From Hydractinia symbiolongicarpus (taxonomy: Eukaryota > Cnidaria > Hydrozoa > Anthoathecata > Hydractiniidae): 64,000 nucleotides of DNA. The DNA lies in the NCBI RefSeq assembly GCF_029227915.1, contig NC_079884.1:19160001-19224000 (forward strand). The letters are read 5' to 3'. Position 1 is the first letter of the stretch; every line of letters begins with the position of its first letter. Made by a program: the position numbers and the translations under genes. Shown here one piece after another: positions 1 through 12,299 of the stretch. The notes under the pieces were generated by a model. The model saw nothing but the letters and a program-made list of their open reading frames with translations, was not told the origin of the DNA and searched no databases.

Positions 1-167
1 AATTTTTAAATTTGGGAACACATCTAAAACTATTGAAATTTCCTTAATCTGACTGGACTTCACAACGAGTAAACTTTCGTAGCTTTTCCCAAATAACCGG
101 AAGTTCTGAACTCAGTCTAATTCCTGAACACCGTGGAAAAGCTGAATATTTTAAAAACAGAACTAAC

Positions 168-3100
168 CTTCTTCTGTCATAGTTAAATATCGATCTGATA
201 TGTTTAGAAACGTCACCAGCATATTCACTGTCATCAATAAAATCTGAGTCATCTTCATCATCTTCATCAAGGTCATAATCACCATACAAATCTTCCTCCT
301 CCAACTGACTATTACCTAGAAAGTCGAATCACATGCATCTAATCACATTCGCAGTTTCTAAAACTTTTTTTTTTCCAAAATAAAATTGGGAGCTGACAAA
401 GTTTAAAGAAAAAAATTTTAAAGTAACCCGATAAAGAATGTACTATCAATTATTTGCCATAATAGTGCTGTCGGGCATTTGATTTAATGAAGAGGATTGA
501 GGAAATGAGAAAATATCCTTTTTCCAAAAGCAAAACAATAAAATAAAGGTAAAATGGTGTTTGTGTCAATTTGAACTCGAAAAGAAACATTGGTCACACG
601 AACAGAGAATAATAGCCCAGCCTTTGAAACAAAAATTTATTTTTAAGTTTTAAGCATTATCCACATAACGTCGAAAAGTCGTTTCCCAGTTTTTCATGGT
701 TTTAACAGATATTTTGGAATATGAACTAAATTTTTCTGGTATACACAATCTTTTAGCATTTGTCTGAACAATTCAGAAACTAAATAAAGAGCCTGCAGAC
801 AGCATTGAAATGAAGACTATTTGATTTTTAAAAATCTAACGCTACTAATCACAAAAATCAAACGCTTTCAGAGTTAAATTATTAATCAAAATAGTTCTGA
901 ACAAACACATAGGTAAAGCAAAAATTGCTTTTCTTATCACCTGATTCAAGATTTCCAAAGTTGACATTATATACAACTTAGGAACTCACATTTGTCTTGT
1001 AGAAGAAGTTAAAAAAAACACCAAGATAAAATATAGAATCAAAGAAATATATCAACTTTCTGCTCTTACCATGAATCCTTCTCAATTCGAACAAACGTCT
1101 CTTCTTTTCCAGCAAACGCGCTTCTCTAGAAAATTCATCTTCTATGTCATTAGCAGAACGCTTATCTCTTCTATTGCTGTTTTGTGCTGCAATACCACAT
1201 CCGAATTTGACTTGCTTGAAAGTCTTAGTAATTTTTCTGTGGGGTAGCATAGTTTTAGTGCTGGATATTGTTTGTGTAATAACACCACGTCTTACTGGTT
1301 GAATTGAGGGCTTTTCCTTTTTCTGAACAAGTCGTGTCTCTTGGACATGATTTCTATCTTTTACTTTTGGTTTTTGTTTGTTTACATCCCTACGATCTTG
1401 ATGTTTTAGTTTGTAATGAGGAGAAGAAGTTCCGTGTTTAGAAGAATGCTTAGCATGATTATTTACTACAGGTGCATCTTTTTTTCTAACCTTGGTTTTT
1501 ATATTACGATCTGGGTCAAACATTTCTTCTTTATGCTGAGTAGGTGCAGGTCTCTTTAATGTATTTGCACATCTTTTGGCTCTCTTTATCCCAGCGGCAT
1601 TATCTTTTGCAACTTTCATAAGGTCAGCGAAACTTAAACCACTACTAGTGGAAGGAGTATTTAAAGGTTTTTTATTATTAAGATTAGCTTTCATAGTCCT
1701 GTTTTTTTCTTTTCTATGATCACTGTCATGTTTATTTCTCCCGTCCTCACTTTTTATTTTATCACTCTTAGAGTCGTGCTTGTGGCTAGAACTTCTTTTG
1801 GTATGCTCACGTTCTTCCTTATAGTGACTTTTTTTGTCTTTAACTTTATGACTCTCATGAACTTTAAATTTTACTTCATCTTTTTCTTTATGTTTATCAA
1901 CTGCTTCTCGAGTTGTCTGTTTTGTTTCCTTTTTCTTACCAAGATTAGATTCTAACCTAGCTTTAATTCTCCTTCGTCTCGCTTCTTCTTCTTCAGCTAA
2001 AATATAAAAATAACTTTGACATAACAAAACCTTACTGTATTTAAAATATATAACAAAAGAGTGCATTAGGGTGGGAAATTATTGAGTGAAGAAATTTTTG
2101 CACAACTTATTTTGCAATTGTACGCTCTCACAATAATAATGCGGAACCCATGTTTCGATTGGAATGCTTTATTATGGCAGATCTTTAATTTTGTATTTGT
2201 ATTATGAATATTCCCCAAGAAAAATGCCAAGAAAATGTTTTTTTTAAAAAAAAAACATAAAACGTATCATTGCAACTAATAATTTTAAAAAGTAAAATAC
2301 TTTATTTAAAGATCATCGTCGTCAAGAAATCCAACTGTTTTTTCGAGTCAATAGTTGTAATTTTGTGAATAGTACCCAAAATTGCAAAAAGAAATTCTGC
2401 ACCATAACTTCTGCAATAATTTCTTCCTGTAAAAATTTATTCCCCAAAGGCAAACAGTATGTGAAGTATATATGTTTTATTTCACCAAAAAGCTGATATT
2501 CTTCACAAATCCAATAATTCATATTGTTGTAAATATAGGTTTTACTTTTGTTGTATATATGTATTTAAAATATTAAGATATATACAATTTAGGGATGTAA
2601 TTTTTTTGTGATTTTAAATCAATTTTCTAATAAGGACTAGATTCAGATTTTGCAAGAAAAAAACATAACTAAGCAAAAAGATATCCCAAAATTTTCTGGC
2701 ATTGAAATGTTTCACCTTTTTGCTGTTCACGAAGTTTCTTTTGTTTTTCCAGATACTTTGCAACAGAAGCTGATGACACATTGAAAGAATCCCTTTTAGT
2801 TTGATCAAGGCGATCTAACTAAATGTAGAAGTAAAAATATCAATTAAAAATAAAAAATCAATTAAGGATCGGTAACCCCCTGAAACACATACTCAGTATA
2901 TTAAAAATATCTCCTCTGCTCGCTATATTAACCCTAACAAATATGTATATTCTGAAAGCCAAATAAATTATCTCTAGACTGATGAAAAGATATTTTCATA
3001 ACAAAAATCTGAAAAAGAGAAAAAAAAATTATATACAAAAATTCACCCTTCCAGTTTATTTTGTCCAGCAAAATTCTTGTTCCTTGAAAAAAATATCATT

Positions 3101-4611
3101 GCGAAGCTCTTATTCAGCTCTAAAAAACTTTGCTTTTTTTACTCAATATAACACGTGGTTCCGAAAAAAATATAGCATATTTTGTGTTACAATAGCTGTT
3201 TTATGACTGATTTGTCTATTTTAAGCATGATAGCTTAATAACTCGATCTTTCCTCACTTTCTGCATTAGAAAAAGCAAAGTTCTGTAGCAAAAGATAAAA
3301 TTATGGAGTGTTCGACAAAAATATATACCGTTACCACTAAAAATTTCATTTCGAGAAAAAGCAAATCTAAAGGCTGAAATACACTATCTTTTTTCAATGA
3401 TTATTTTCCAATTATCATTGAAAAATGACAGTGTATACAGGAAAAAATGTCATTTTTTACACTCTCATTTCCAATGATCCTTAAAAATTAAAAGTTGAAC
3501 ATGTTTAACTTTTAATTTTATAATGACATTTTTTTCTATTGTTTTAAATCGAATCCATTGTTTTCGCACACGTGTTTGTTGCACGCGATATATATTTAGG
3601 TGTAAACATAGTTGAAAACAAAGATTTGAACAAGATAATTCACCCGAGAATGAAGATGCAAGAAGCGACTGAAAATTTTATTGAGATTTAGAGAAGCCAA
3701 CCTTTTAACAGGATTTGGGTTTCGTAATTGTGCTGTTTTTTTTCTCAATTTCAACTTCTATGGGATTAAGGAGCTCATCAAAAATATTCGGCGGCATTCT
3801 TAAAAATCGCGTATACTCTGCAATTTTCTCCACGCGCAGTTCATACATAAGAGTATTGTAGATGCCAAGTTCAGTTCGCCTATTTAACTACGGCTTTACC
3901 CCATACATTTCTTTGCTTTTTTTCCTATGTTTGACTCTCTTTTTTGATAACATATACACAACAACAGCAGCTGCTATTTCTTCTTTAGAGTCCACGTTTC
4001 AAAGAAAAATATGCTCAAGTTTCATGTTTTTAATGATAGTGTATTCGCGTCAAAATTTGTCATTTTTAATGTCATTGGAATGTATCATTGAAAAATGTGT
4101 ATTTCAGCCTTAAGTTTTTGCTTTTACCTGCAAAAATCATGATGAAGGAATGCTACAACCACTTAAACGTTGTGAATAATTAATGACTTACGAATATTTT
4201 ATTAATAGTAGAATTTCAAATTTAATTATGCTCTGGATTAAATTTGAAATTCTTTAAATGTAAATATCTTGAGACGGAAAAGAGCTGTTTAAAAAATTAA
4301 AAAGACTTGTTAACCAATTTTTTAAGCTCTGTAATATAAGCCCATCATCATTTTATACCTTCGGTTACCTTTAATTAATAATGCTAAATTTGTAAGAAAA
4401 AATCAAAACCAAAATAGTTTAAAAAAAAAATGTTGCTCCATACTTTTTCGTACTTTTGGTAAATTAGGAAATCATGTGCGGACACAAGCTTTTCCAATAA
4501 AATTTCTATTTTAACCAAAAGAGTTTAAGAAACAATTTTTAAACCACTTACCTTTTTCTTTGCAAAGGCACTGTTATCTCCAGCTAGTTGCAAAAGCTGC
4601 TTAAAGTCCAT
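168..4611 (-). CDS. SPTY2D1: SPT2-type chromatin protein (SPTY2D1-like), partial at 3' end
   Basis: SPT2 is a nuclear H3-H4 chaperone acting during transcription. Exons, read on the minus strand: 4611-4552 (starts MDFKQLLQLA, like the family N-terminus), 2818-2716, 1996-1070 and 315-168. All sites are GT-AG and phases agree (0, 1, 1, 2), giving about 412 residues. Exon 2 ends in a Lys/Glu-rich helix and exon 3 opens with EEEEARRRRIKARLE. The middle is basic, Lys/His/Ser-rich and low complexity, with the segment SGLSFADLMKVAKDN. Exon 4 carries the acidic stretch DDEDDSDFIDD followed by HIRSIFNYDRRR, the start of the conserved C-terminal histone-binding region. The last exon is missing because it lies left of base 1; bases 1-167 are intron. 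Head-to-head with ZDHHC17. The reading is firm from domain order and splice phase. Confidence 0.9.
3371..4110. mobile_element. MITE with TAA target duplication (PIF/Harbinger type)
   Basis: Inside intron 2 of the SPT2-like gene. The ends are inverted copies: AGGCTGAAATACAC at 3371 and its complement ending at 4110, extending imperfectly to about 30 bp (including TCATTGAAAAA). It is flanked by TAA at 3368-3370 and 4111-4113. No transposase ORF is visible in the 740 bp. TAA duplication with short inverted ends is typical of PIF/Harbinger derivatives; the superfamily is inference. Confidence 0.75.
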
Positions 4612-5263
4612 AATGGTACTCACACATTCTTACCTAATCTAAAAAAAAACGAGCCTTTTTAAGTGTATAATGGCCATACCATACTGGTGCAATTTCTTAG
4701 ACTTTCACAGATTCAACATTGTTCTACTAAACAGAGCTATATAAGAAAAATGCAACCATGTATCAAGATGTCAGGAAATTCCATCAGGAAAACTACTGTG
4801 TCAATACAATTTTGAAAATTTGAACTCCCAATTTTATTTTATTTTAAAAAAATTCAAGAGCAAGAAAATTCAAGGCTTAAAATTTAACATAATTTAAATT
4901 CCAATGTAATTTATAATTTTTTTTTTTAAATTTAGATAAGCCTAGTGAAAAAATGTTTAAAAATATTTAGCTTACGTAATGTTTAGGAATTCTTTAGATT
5001 TTTTTTTGTATAGGTACTCCCCCTAATTTTAAAACAAAAACAGAAAAGGAAACTAACTTTTTTAAAGGATTAATTTTCTCATTTAAAAAAAAAATTATAA
5101 GGCCTTTGAATTTTTTTAACATAAAAAAAATCGCAAGCACACACTGTTACAACTGTATTTATGCGTTTGATTCGCAGCATGCAAGTAGTTTTTGTCATGT
5201 AAGAGAGAGATATGCATATTTTACATGGCTAGCCTCATAAGATTTTCACAATCAGGTCTTTTC
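4612..5263. other. Upstream region of the SPT2-like gene, no gene seen
   Basis: AT-rich sequence between the SPT2 start codon (4611, minus) and the hAT end at 5264. It should hold the SPT2 promoter and 5'UTR, but no clear promoter motif was identified. Confidence 0.4.
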
Positions 5264-6062
5264 CAGGGGCAGATACAGGTTTAAAAAGTCCTTAGTCAAA
5301 ATTTTTCGTGAAGCCAAAAATATTTTGTCGCAAATGCCCCAATTATCATTTTTTTAATGTATAATTACCAGACCTATTTCATAAGAATAAATTGAAAGAA
5401 AAAACAACATAAATCTAGCTACTTTTTCATAGCAGCTGATATTCCAAAATAATGTTTTTTGAAAACTTGAAGGGTTACATTAATAACCCATAAAAATCTT
5501 CTTTCTTCTTTCTTCTTTCTTGCACATCACGTAATGTAGAAAACCATGGACAAATTGAATCTAACATGAAATGGGTCAAATTGAGCAAATTGTCAAAACC
5601 GGCCAATGGAATAATGAATGAATCTATCAAAACTGACATCTAAACATCAGTATACCGGGTTGACATGATAACAAAGAATTATATAAAAACAAATTTAAAA
5701 AATGAATGTGCAAGAACTATTTCAGTAAAATATATAAAAAACAACAAAGGATATGGCATATAAAAAACAAGGCTCAAAAAGTAAATTTATAAACTGAAAG
5801 GACTCTTGCTGAAAAGCCAGCATTAAGATAAAAATCAGGGGTTGTGCTCAAAGCATTTTAATAAATGTATGTTATAAAATAGGAGTTAGGACTTCAGAAA
5901 ATCCAAAGTTGAGAAACTTTTAGGGTGAACCTAAGATTTTAAGTGTATAATTACCAACTTAAAAGTAAGACAAAGAGTAAGTAAAGGTAAGTATGGGTAA
6001 GTAAGGATAAAGTAAATTGTTTAAACATGTATTAAGTTTTAAGTGAATTTAAATTAACTGTA

Positions 6063-8163
6063 ATCTTCTAGAATCTCGGGCAAAAATATTAAGTACATCA
6101 TCTACCTTTGGAATAATTTCTTGATGAATGTACATTAAAGAAAGGCCATTAAGACGATCTTCTGTCATAGCACTACGGCAATAATCTTTTAATCGTCTTA
6201 ATGATGAAAAACTTCTTTCACATTCACATGAAGTAATAGGGATAGTAGCAAGAATGCGAATAGCAACATTTATATTAGTAAATAGAGACAGGTTTATTGA
6301 CTTTAAAGTTTGAGCAATGGCTTCAGGTCATGTACCCTGATAATCCAAAGCAAACTTTTCCCACAGCTCTAACTCAGACTCTAGAGCAAGAGGATTTGGC
6401 ATGTCAGATTTGTAAAAATCTACAAACCTTTTAAATTTACTCTTCTAATCTTTGTTGGAGTAAACCATTGAAACTACTTTGGGTGGTACAATGCACAATC
6501 CATTATACACTACAAAGTTTTCAAAATCAAACCTTGAGTTAAGTTTACTGTTTAAATGGTCCAAGATTGGTATGGTTAAGACTTTTTTATAATAATCCTT
6601 TGGATTGATAGCAGGTTGGTTGTCCCTTAATGTTTGCCTTCTGATAACCCATTCCATTTCCTTCTAAACTCCTACACTTTCTGCAACATCTAATGCCTCC
6701 TTGTAGCATGAGTTGTGAAAAAAATCTACATTGTTCCTGCAACTCATAGTTGTATTTTTCAAATTAGTAATGTATTGAACATTATCTGTAATATCAATAC
6801 TTCTATCTTAAAGCAAAGTTGTAACACCATGTGTTAGTGCCAAAACATTTCTGGTCACAACAACAGATACAATGAACTTAAAGGTAGAAATTTCATTAAA
6901 AAATGAGTGTGCTTTGGTGGCAGTTTCATTATTGACAATTTTATTTAAATTAACTGTCATATCATCAAGGGTCACATAAATTTCAACATAAAGTTCTTGA
7001 AAAACTTTCATGCCACTTATCAGAATTAGGACAATATTGAATGACATTTTTTTCAAGGAGCTGTTGCCTTTTTTGTGAAAAGTTAAAGAAGTAGGAAATT
7101 TCTTAATTTTGTTCATAGCATTTCTTACCAGCGTGACGGAACAAGATTTAGCAACACAAAGGTTTAAACGGTGGCTATGACAATGAACATAAATAGCCTT
7201 TTTGTTAACCGACAGAAGACGAGCTGATAAACCATTTAAATGTCCAGCAACACTACCAGCCCCATCATAACCCTGGCCCCAGCAATTACTGAAATCTAGA
7301 TTTAAATTTTGCAGAGCAGACAACATAAGCTGGGCTAAATCTGCACCAGTTAAACCCTCTTTACAATGAAGAAATTTAAGAAAATCTTTCTTGATATTTC
7401 TACTGGAATCAACGTAACGGATTACTAAAGAAAGTTGTTCCTTACTAGAATAATCTAAAAGTTCATCAGTCAGGACAGAGAAAAATTTATTCTTCCTAAT
7501 TTCAGAAACAAATTTATTAGTTATTACCTCACCACAACAATTTATTAAATCATTTTGAGTGGTTTTGGAAATATATGTTGCGTTTTTAGGGCATTTTGAT
7601 AAATGCTCTTTCAAATCAGCATCACCACCTAGAACTCTAACTTTCAGCAATTCTACAAAATTCCCAGTTCTCCCTACTAAATATTCCCCTGGAGCTGGAT
7701 GATACTTAGCATCATCACGATGTCCTCTTAGTGCAATACCTTGCCTTCCACACAATATGATGGCATCTGTAATGGGAATCAGTTTTTTTCTGTTTTCTAA
7801 TACAACAGTTTTCCTTTGGTTGTCAATTAAGACATCAATTGGTTGGGATTTACCTTCAACAGCATTATCAGTGAGGTAAAAGCAACTATGGTATCACTAT
7901 GTATGCCATTGGGAACATTTTCATGGTGCTTGAAAGCAACACATGCATCAGGCCAATATGTTAATGGCTCAACAGTTTCTTTATTTTATATGCCTTGGTT
8001 GGAAATCTGTCTCCAAATAAAACACAAGGAGACAGTATGCACCATCTTGGCTTGGAGAATAACATAGCCAACTAAATGACTTAAGCCATTCCTGACGAAA
8101 ACTTCTAGATTTTTTTTTAGTAAAAACAAAATTGTCATCACATTTGTGAACATTTTTTATCAA
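6063..8163 (-). pseudogene. hAT-family transposase (TTF zinc finger, DUF4371, hAT dimerisation), broken
   Basis: Cut-and-paste transposase remnant. From the N-terminus: a TTF-type zinc-finger-like segment (8163-7981, with RSFRQEWLKSF and SQDGAYC); a long DUF4371-like block (7755-6808: ALRGHRDD, HLSKCPKNATYISKT, then GYDGAGSVAGHLNGLSARL and VHCHSHRLNL); a further block at 6657-6445; and at about 6400-6063 the hAT C-terminal dimerisation region with SCECERSFSSLRRLKDYCR. The last block contains an in-frame TGA near 6328, and the blocks lie in different frames, so the gene is dead. It resembles the ZMYM/'52 kDa repressor'-like hAT proteins common in cnidarians and fish. Confidence 0.85.
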
Positions 8164-8521
8164 ATTATATAATTTTTCTGGCCTAAGACCTTTACATTTG
8201 TTCTATATCGGGCAACAACCCACTCATTTATTGAAGAAGTGACAAGATGAGCTACCTGCTTTTGATGATGATTCTGGAAAAAATGAAGGAATCAATAAAG
8301 GCTTTTGGGACAAAAAGGATACAAGGAAAGAAAGATTAGCAGGGGAAGTAAAAGTAGAATTTTTTCCAAAAACTTGGCTGGCATTGGAAGTAGAAATGGA
8401 AACCGTTAAACTATTTTTAGAATTATACGTAGATGAACTTTTTATTGAATCAGTACTATTTATTTTAGTTATCGGCAAACTGTTTTGTGTGGACATACTT
8501 TTTACTTTAGGTAATATAAGC

Positions 8522-9185
8522 TTACAAGCTGCATTTATCGGTCCAAAATGATAGCTTTGCTTGTACTTTATCACTAGTAAACCCTGCAGTTTTAATTTTT
8601 TTTACAAGTTCTTTTTCTTTGGAAAAGGATTTACGCTTACTACTATGATTTAACAAACGTATACAGGGAACAAAATGGTTTGGTTTATAATTTTCACCTG
8701 GTCTGGATACATAACCATGCATAACATAACAAAGCTCTATGTCAGAAGCTATGTTTGCATTGGGGATTCGAGGTTGAACTTTCTCCGCAAACAATAACTT
8801 ATAACATGTTTCGCCGCATTCATTTATATTGTGATTAATGACAGTAGAAAGGGCAAGTATGTCAAGAAGACCTGCCCATCTGCCGTTTTTGCAATTATAC
8901 AGAGCTTCAAATTGCATTTATTCTGTAAGTGAAGAACCATGGGGGTAATCTTTATCAGATATAGCCAGGGACATATCAAATACTTGCTTAAAATTCTTAA
9001 AAAGTTGGTTATTATTTAGTTGTCCTTGTTCAAAAATAGAGTATAGAAGGGGATGCGTAGAATAAAATTCAGCATGAATAAACAACTCTAAAGAAGTAAG
9101 TAACCTTAAATCATGGCACAATGAATTGTCACCTGACAACATTAATGATACCGAGCTGTATAAGCAGTTTCCACTTGCTTCAGAG
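8522..9185 (-). pseudogene. OTU-like/vertnin-like gene carried by the hAT element
   Basis: The exon begins after a TTTTAG acceptor (9186-9187). It has a cysteine-protease-like start, EASGNCLYSSVSLMLSGD, followed by LRLLTSLELF. After an in-frame TAA at 8918-8920 the same frame continues with GRWAGLLDILALSTVIN, then the ENYKPNHFVPC segment typical of transposon-linked OTU/vertnin proteins. The OTU family are deubiquitinase-like cysteine proteases; Cys is seen in GNC and a candidate His in PNHFVP. The bases near 8522-8574 are open in two frames, which suggests a frameshift into the linker before the transposase. The product could once have been one OTU-transposase fusion or a separate protein. 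A related broken copy lies at 53800-54181. Confidence 0.6.
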
Positions 9186-9275
9186 CTAAAACAAGAAAAA
9201 CAAAAGCAAATCTGATTCTTGTGCCTAGCTAGTAATACATTCACAACGTAACAACACAACTCAGCTACCATTTAT

Positions 9276-10026
9276 ATATTTGTTTATGACACCTTTTGTA
9301 AAATAAAATTATTCTGAGAATAAAACAAAAGAATATTCAATAAAAACAATTAAGGTCAGCCATATTAAATCTTTGGCTTTTGTTTCAGTTTATGACTGAA
9401 TTATTGCATTGTTATAGCTGAACAAAACTAAATTGTAAACTTCACAGTCTATTAACAAAAACAAAGCTTTAGGGATTGAAAAAAGTTTAAACAAACCTAT
9501 GATCAGTTTCAAAAATAGTGTGACATTTTCTGAAACTGCCAAAATGAGCATTTTTAGAGTTTCAGCATCAAATGGAACACATCTTGCCCTATTTACTTGA
9601 AATTTTAGTATGTTGGTCTTATGGTGGTTACCACCCTCAAATGACATTTTGATTTCCAAAAAACGTGGTAATTTTGAGGTTACCATCAATAATATAAGTC
9701 TTCCTTGTGATAGCAAATACTTGAGAAATAGTGGGGCTACCAAATCGAATTTTCTTTCATGTTAGTGATTCAAGATATTTTCCTCATAAATATGTACAAA
9801 ACATCTACTTGGGTTTCTTATCAGCTCATGCAAACAAAGGCATAAAATTGAGATAATAAAGGCTTAAGAAAAGAAATAAATTTAAACAACCACTAAAAAA
9901 CATAAAGTAGAATAAAGTTACTTGGAACATGGTGATGAAGAAATTAACAGGAACAAAAAATGTGTAACAAGTGAGGTTACTCAACTACTAAAAATCACAA
10001 GTTTTAAAATACTACTAACAATATCA
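9276..10026. other. No gene recognised
   Basis: AT-rich. The open frame at 9743-9390 (minus) has no recognisable domain. The region begins a cluster of GAGGTTACC-type motifs that continues to 11.2 kb. Confidence 0.4.
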
Positions 10027-11182
10027 CTATTGTGCACTATAATACTCCCAATGAGCAATTATTTCACAGTACTCATTGTCACTGATGCTAACAGTGTTAT
10101 TACCGCATTCCTCAAAGTTTACAAAAGGATAAACAACACTTTCTGGATAAACAAATGTTTTCTTGTCCATTATTTTGTACAAGATTTTTCCACGTTTGGA
10201 AGTGGCTTTCTCCAAATAATGTGCAGTGATGTACTTTTAACCTAAGTGAACAGTGTGACCATAATCATCTGCAAGTTGGTCGACATTGCATATTTCTTCA
10301 ACTGTTCCAACCATGATGAAGAATACTGTTTCACTCGACTTTTCATTTGCTGCAATAGCACATATGGATCCAGGTTGAATGAAATCGTCTGTGATCTGTT
10401 TATGTGCAGTGTCAACAACGTCACTAGTGAAAGATCTTAATGATGTTGCTTTGAGTTGAGTAACGTTTAATGTGTACTTTGAAAATAAATCACAAGATCC
10501 AATATCAAGTTGACACTCTCTACAAAAGCATAACCTCTTTTAATTTTTCTTTTAATTTGCAACTTTTGATGCCTCAAAAAGTTTTTTTTTTCTGTCAAAA
10601 CATTTTTCACACTGTGAACATTTTAACTCAGTTTTCTTTGCATGACTCTTCTTATGTCTGCTAACACTTTTCTGATGCTTCAAAATTTTCTGACAAACTG
10701 GACATACCCACTCAAACTTGCTATTCTCCATACTTATAATATTTCATACAATAATAAAAGATAAACTTATATTTCTGGTGTACACTTTTTCTCACAGTAA
10801 CCTCACTAATGCAACAACAACAACAACTGAAATAAAAACATTTCAAAACAGCTACATTCTGCAACTATTCTATCAGTGTTCTATCAATATTCTAAAACAT
10901 GTTCTAAAAGTGCAATGTAGAGTATTCCTAAATTCTACTTTCTGACTTGTTTTCCATTGTGGAAGTGCTAGTACTACATGTATATACAGTACTTTTTCAT
11001 TCCATTGTAACCTCAGCTTGAACACAAATGTTGAATTCAATTAAATCAGTTGGAAAACATTAGATTCATACTGTTTATTAATTTTATTTGGCTTCACAAA
11101 CTCACACTTTAAAATATAGTTTTATATGCAACATCTAGTAGGTAACCTCACAGAAAACACATTTTGATCAAATGGTAACCTC
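9601..11182. repeat. Cluster of GGTAACCTCA motifs in both orientations
   Basis: The 9-10 base word GGTAACCTCA or its complement occurs, exactly or nearly, around 9628 (GGTTACCACCCTCA), 9675 (TGAGGTTACC), 9972 (TGAGGTTAC), 10797 (GTAACCTCA), 11005 (GTAACCTCA), 11143 (GGTAACCTCA) and 11173 (GGTAACCTCA). It brackets the C2H2 remnant. Such clusters can be subterminal transposase-binding sites; that role is inference. Confidence 0.5.
10027..10731 (-). pseudogene. C2H2 zinc-finger gene remnant with a conserved-looking C-terminal block
   Basis: From the ATG at 10731 the minus strand encodes a C2H2 finger (CPVC ... HKKSH) and a second C-x2-C finger (CSQC) that hits a run of ten A's, where a one-base slip is needed to continue. 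Further down, 10440-10027 is open for about 138 codons apart from one TAA: first PGSICAIAANEKSSETVFF, then VYPESVVYPFVNFEE and ISDNEYCEI. This block looks protein-like (hydrophobic alternation, YPFVNFEE core) but I do not recognise the family. The same strand as the hAT genes suggests it may belong to a larger element. The function is unknown. Confidence 0.5.
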
Positions 11183-11662
11183 ATGTTTAGAAACTGATAT
11201 TTCTTGGAACTAGTGAATATGAGTTTGATACATTAAAATGTTATATTACATAAAAGTTACCTGGAAATATTATAATGATAATTTTGCAAAATGGTAGTAT
11301 ATCTCTTAGAAACATTTCTACATATAACAGAAACCTCAAAATATCAACTAAAATGCATCTCTTAATTTTTCTTCACGATATTCCATACGAATGGTATCGA
11401 CGAAGTCATGCAGTATTACATTTTATAGCCAGCGTTATTTCTATTTTAAAAAAAAATAAAGAAATTAAATACTTTTTTGTAAAAGAACATTCTAATTTTG
11501 AAAGTTGCTTTTTATTGTTAGATCCACGAATCAAAGAATTGCTTGTATAGTTTCGTCATGTTTTTCTTAGAAATTAATAACGTTATATAAGGCCTCTCAC
11601 GGAAGGCTTGGAGTTCTTTCAAGTTAAAAGATTGCATAAAAGCGATGTTCTTGCAAAAAAAT
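10732..11662. other. No gene recognised
   Basis: AT-rich. It holds the right half of the GGTAACCTCA cluster; the 91-codon open frame at 11275-11550 shows no recognisable domain. Confidence 0.4.
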
Positions 11663-11811
11663 TAAATCGCATTTTAAGAACTTAAGAACGAAAAGCGGCG
11701 ATAGAAATGCTTTTTAGATCGCATTTTAAAAACTTAAGAACGAAGAACGGCGATAGAAATGCTTTTTTAGATCACATTTTAAAAACTTTAGAATTATTCA
11801 AGGCTCGAAAT
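11663..11811. repeat. Minisatellite, about 54-bp unit, 2.7 copies
   Basis: Units contain GGCGATAGAAATGC, then TTTTTAGATCGCATTTTA, then AACTTAAGAACGAA. The same unit appears in reverse orientation in two arrays at 23441-23612 and 24349-24537, so it belongs to a dispersed element family. Confidence 0.8.
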
Positions 11812-12186
11812 GTTGATTTTTAACAAACAAACAAAAAAAGAATGATTCTTATATAAAAATGTGTGTAAACTAACAACGTTTTACGCCTCCAGATAAACCC
11901 AGCGAAAAATATTTAATTTACTTTTTATTACTTTTGTCAAAAGTCAGGCAACTTTGTTTAACTTTATTCACACAAAAATTATTATTCCTAAATTATCATA
12001 GAAAAAAAAGAAACTCTTTTAAGCATTGTTTTGTTTCGCTTGAAGTTCAGTATTTAATTTAAAATAAGTATTATAATGCAATTTACGTCATCGAGTAATA
12101 CTACGCGATAGATCGAGATCGCGACATCCTGATAGACACGATATGATTCACTTCTATCGAGACAAAAATATGCTCAAAAAGCTATC

Positions 12187-12223
12187 GATCCTCTATCATT
12201 CGCATCGCGCATGATAGAGGATC
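12187..12223. repeat. Perfect 13-bp inverted repeat (hairpin)
   Basis: GATCCTCTATCAT at 12187-12199 and its exact complement at 12211-12223, separated by 11 bases. It lies in a stretch rich in ATCG/CGAT words (12100-12230) just before the copia remnant; probably part of a decayed foldback or MITE. Confidence 0.6.
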
Positions 12224-12299
12224 GCGATGTTAAGATACCTTTTTACAGTACTGTAGAAGCTGAGTCATCATCAAAAATCAGACGTGCCTTAAAATATAA

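Larger units (their letters stand above)
5264..9275 (-). mobile_element. Degenerate hAT transposon (OTU-like gene plus DUF4371-type transposase)
   Basis: The left end at 5264 reads CAGGGGCAGATACAGG and continues with TTAGTCAAAA. This matches the left end of the second hAT copy at 53152 (CAGGGGCGGATCCAG ... TTAGTCAAAA). Both genes run on the minus strand: OTU-like coding at 9185-8522, then transposase at 8163-6063. The right terminal repeat was not found, so the right boundary given is only the limit of recognisable coding sequence. Bases 5270-6060 are non-coding and include a (TTCTTTC)n run near 5498-5521. Confidence 0.7.

Noticed and set aside
44-167. Coding continuation of SPT2 exon 4 to position 44
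   Set aside because: A GTTAGT donor at 167-162 follows YDRRR and the sequence beyond does not resemble the SPT2 C-terminus; treated as intron.
1716-1955. 79-codon plus-strand ORF
   Set aside because: Antisense shadow of the Lys-rich exon 3 of the SPT2-like gene.
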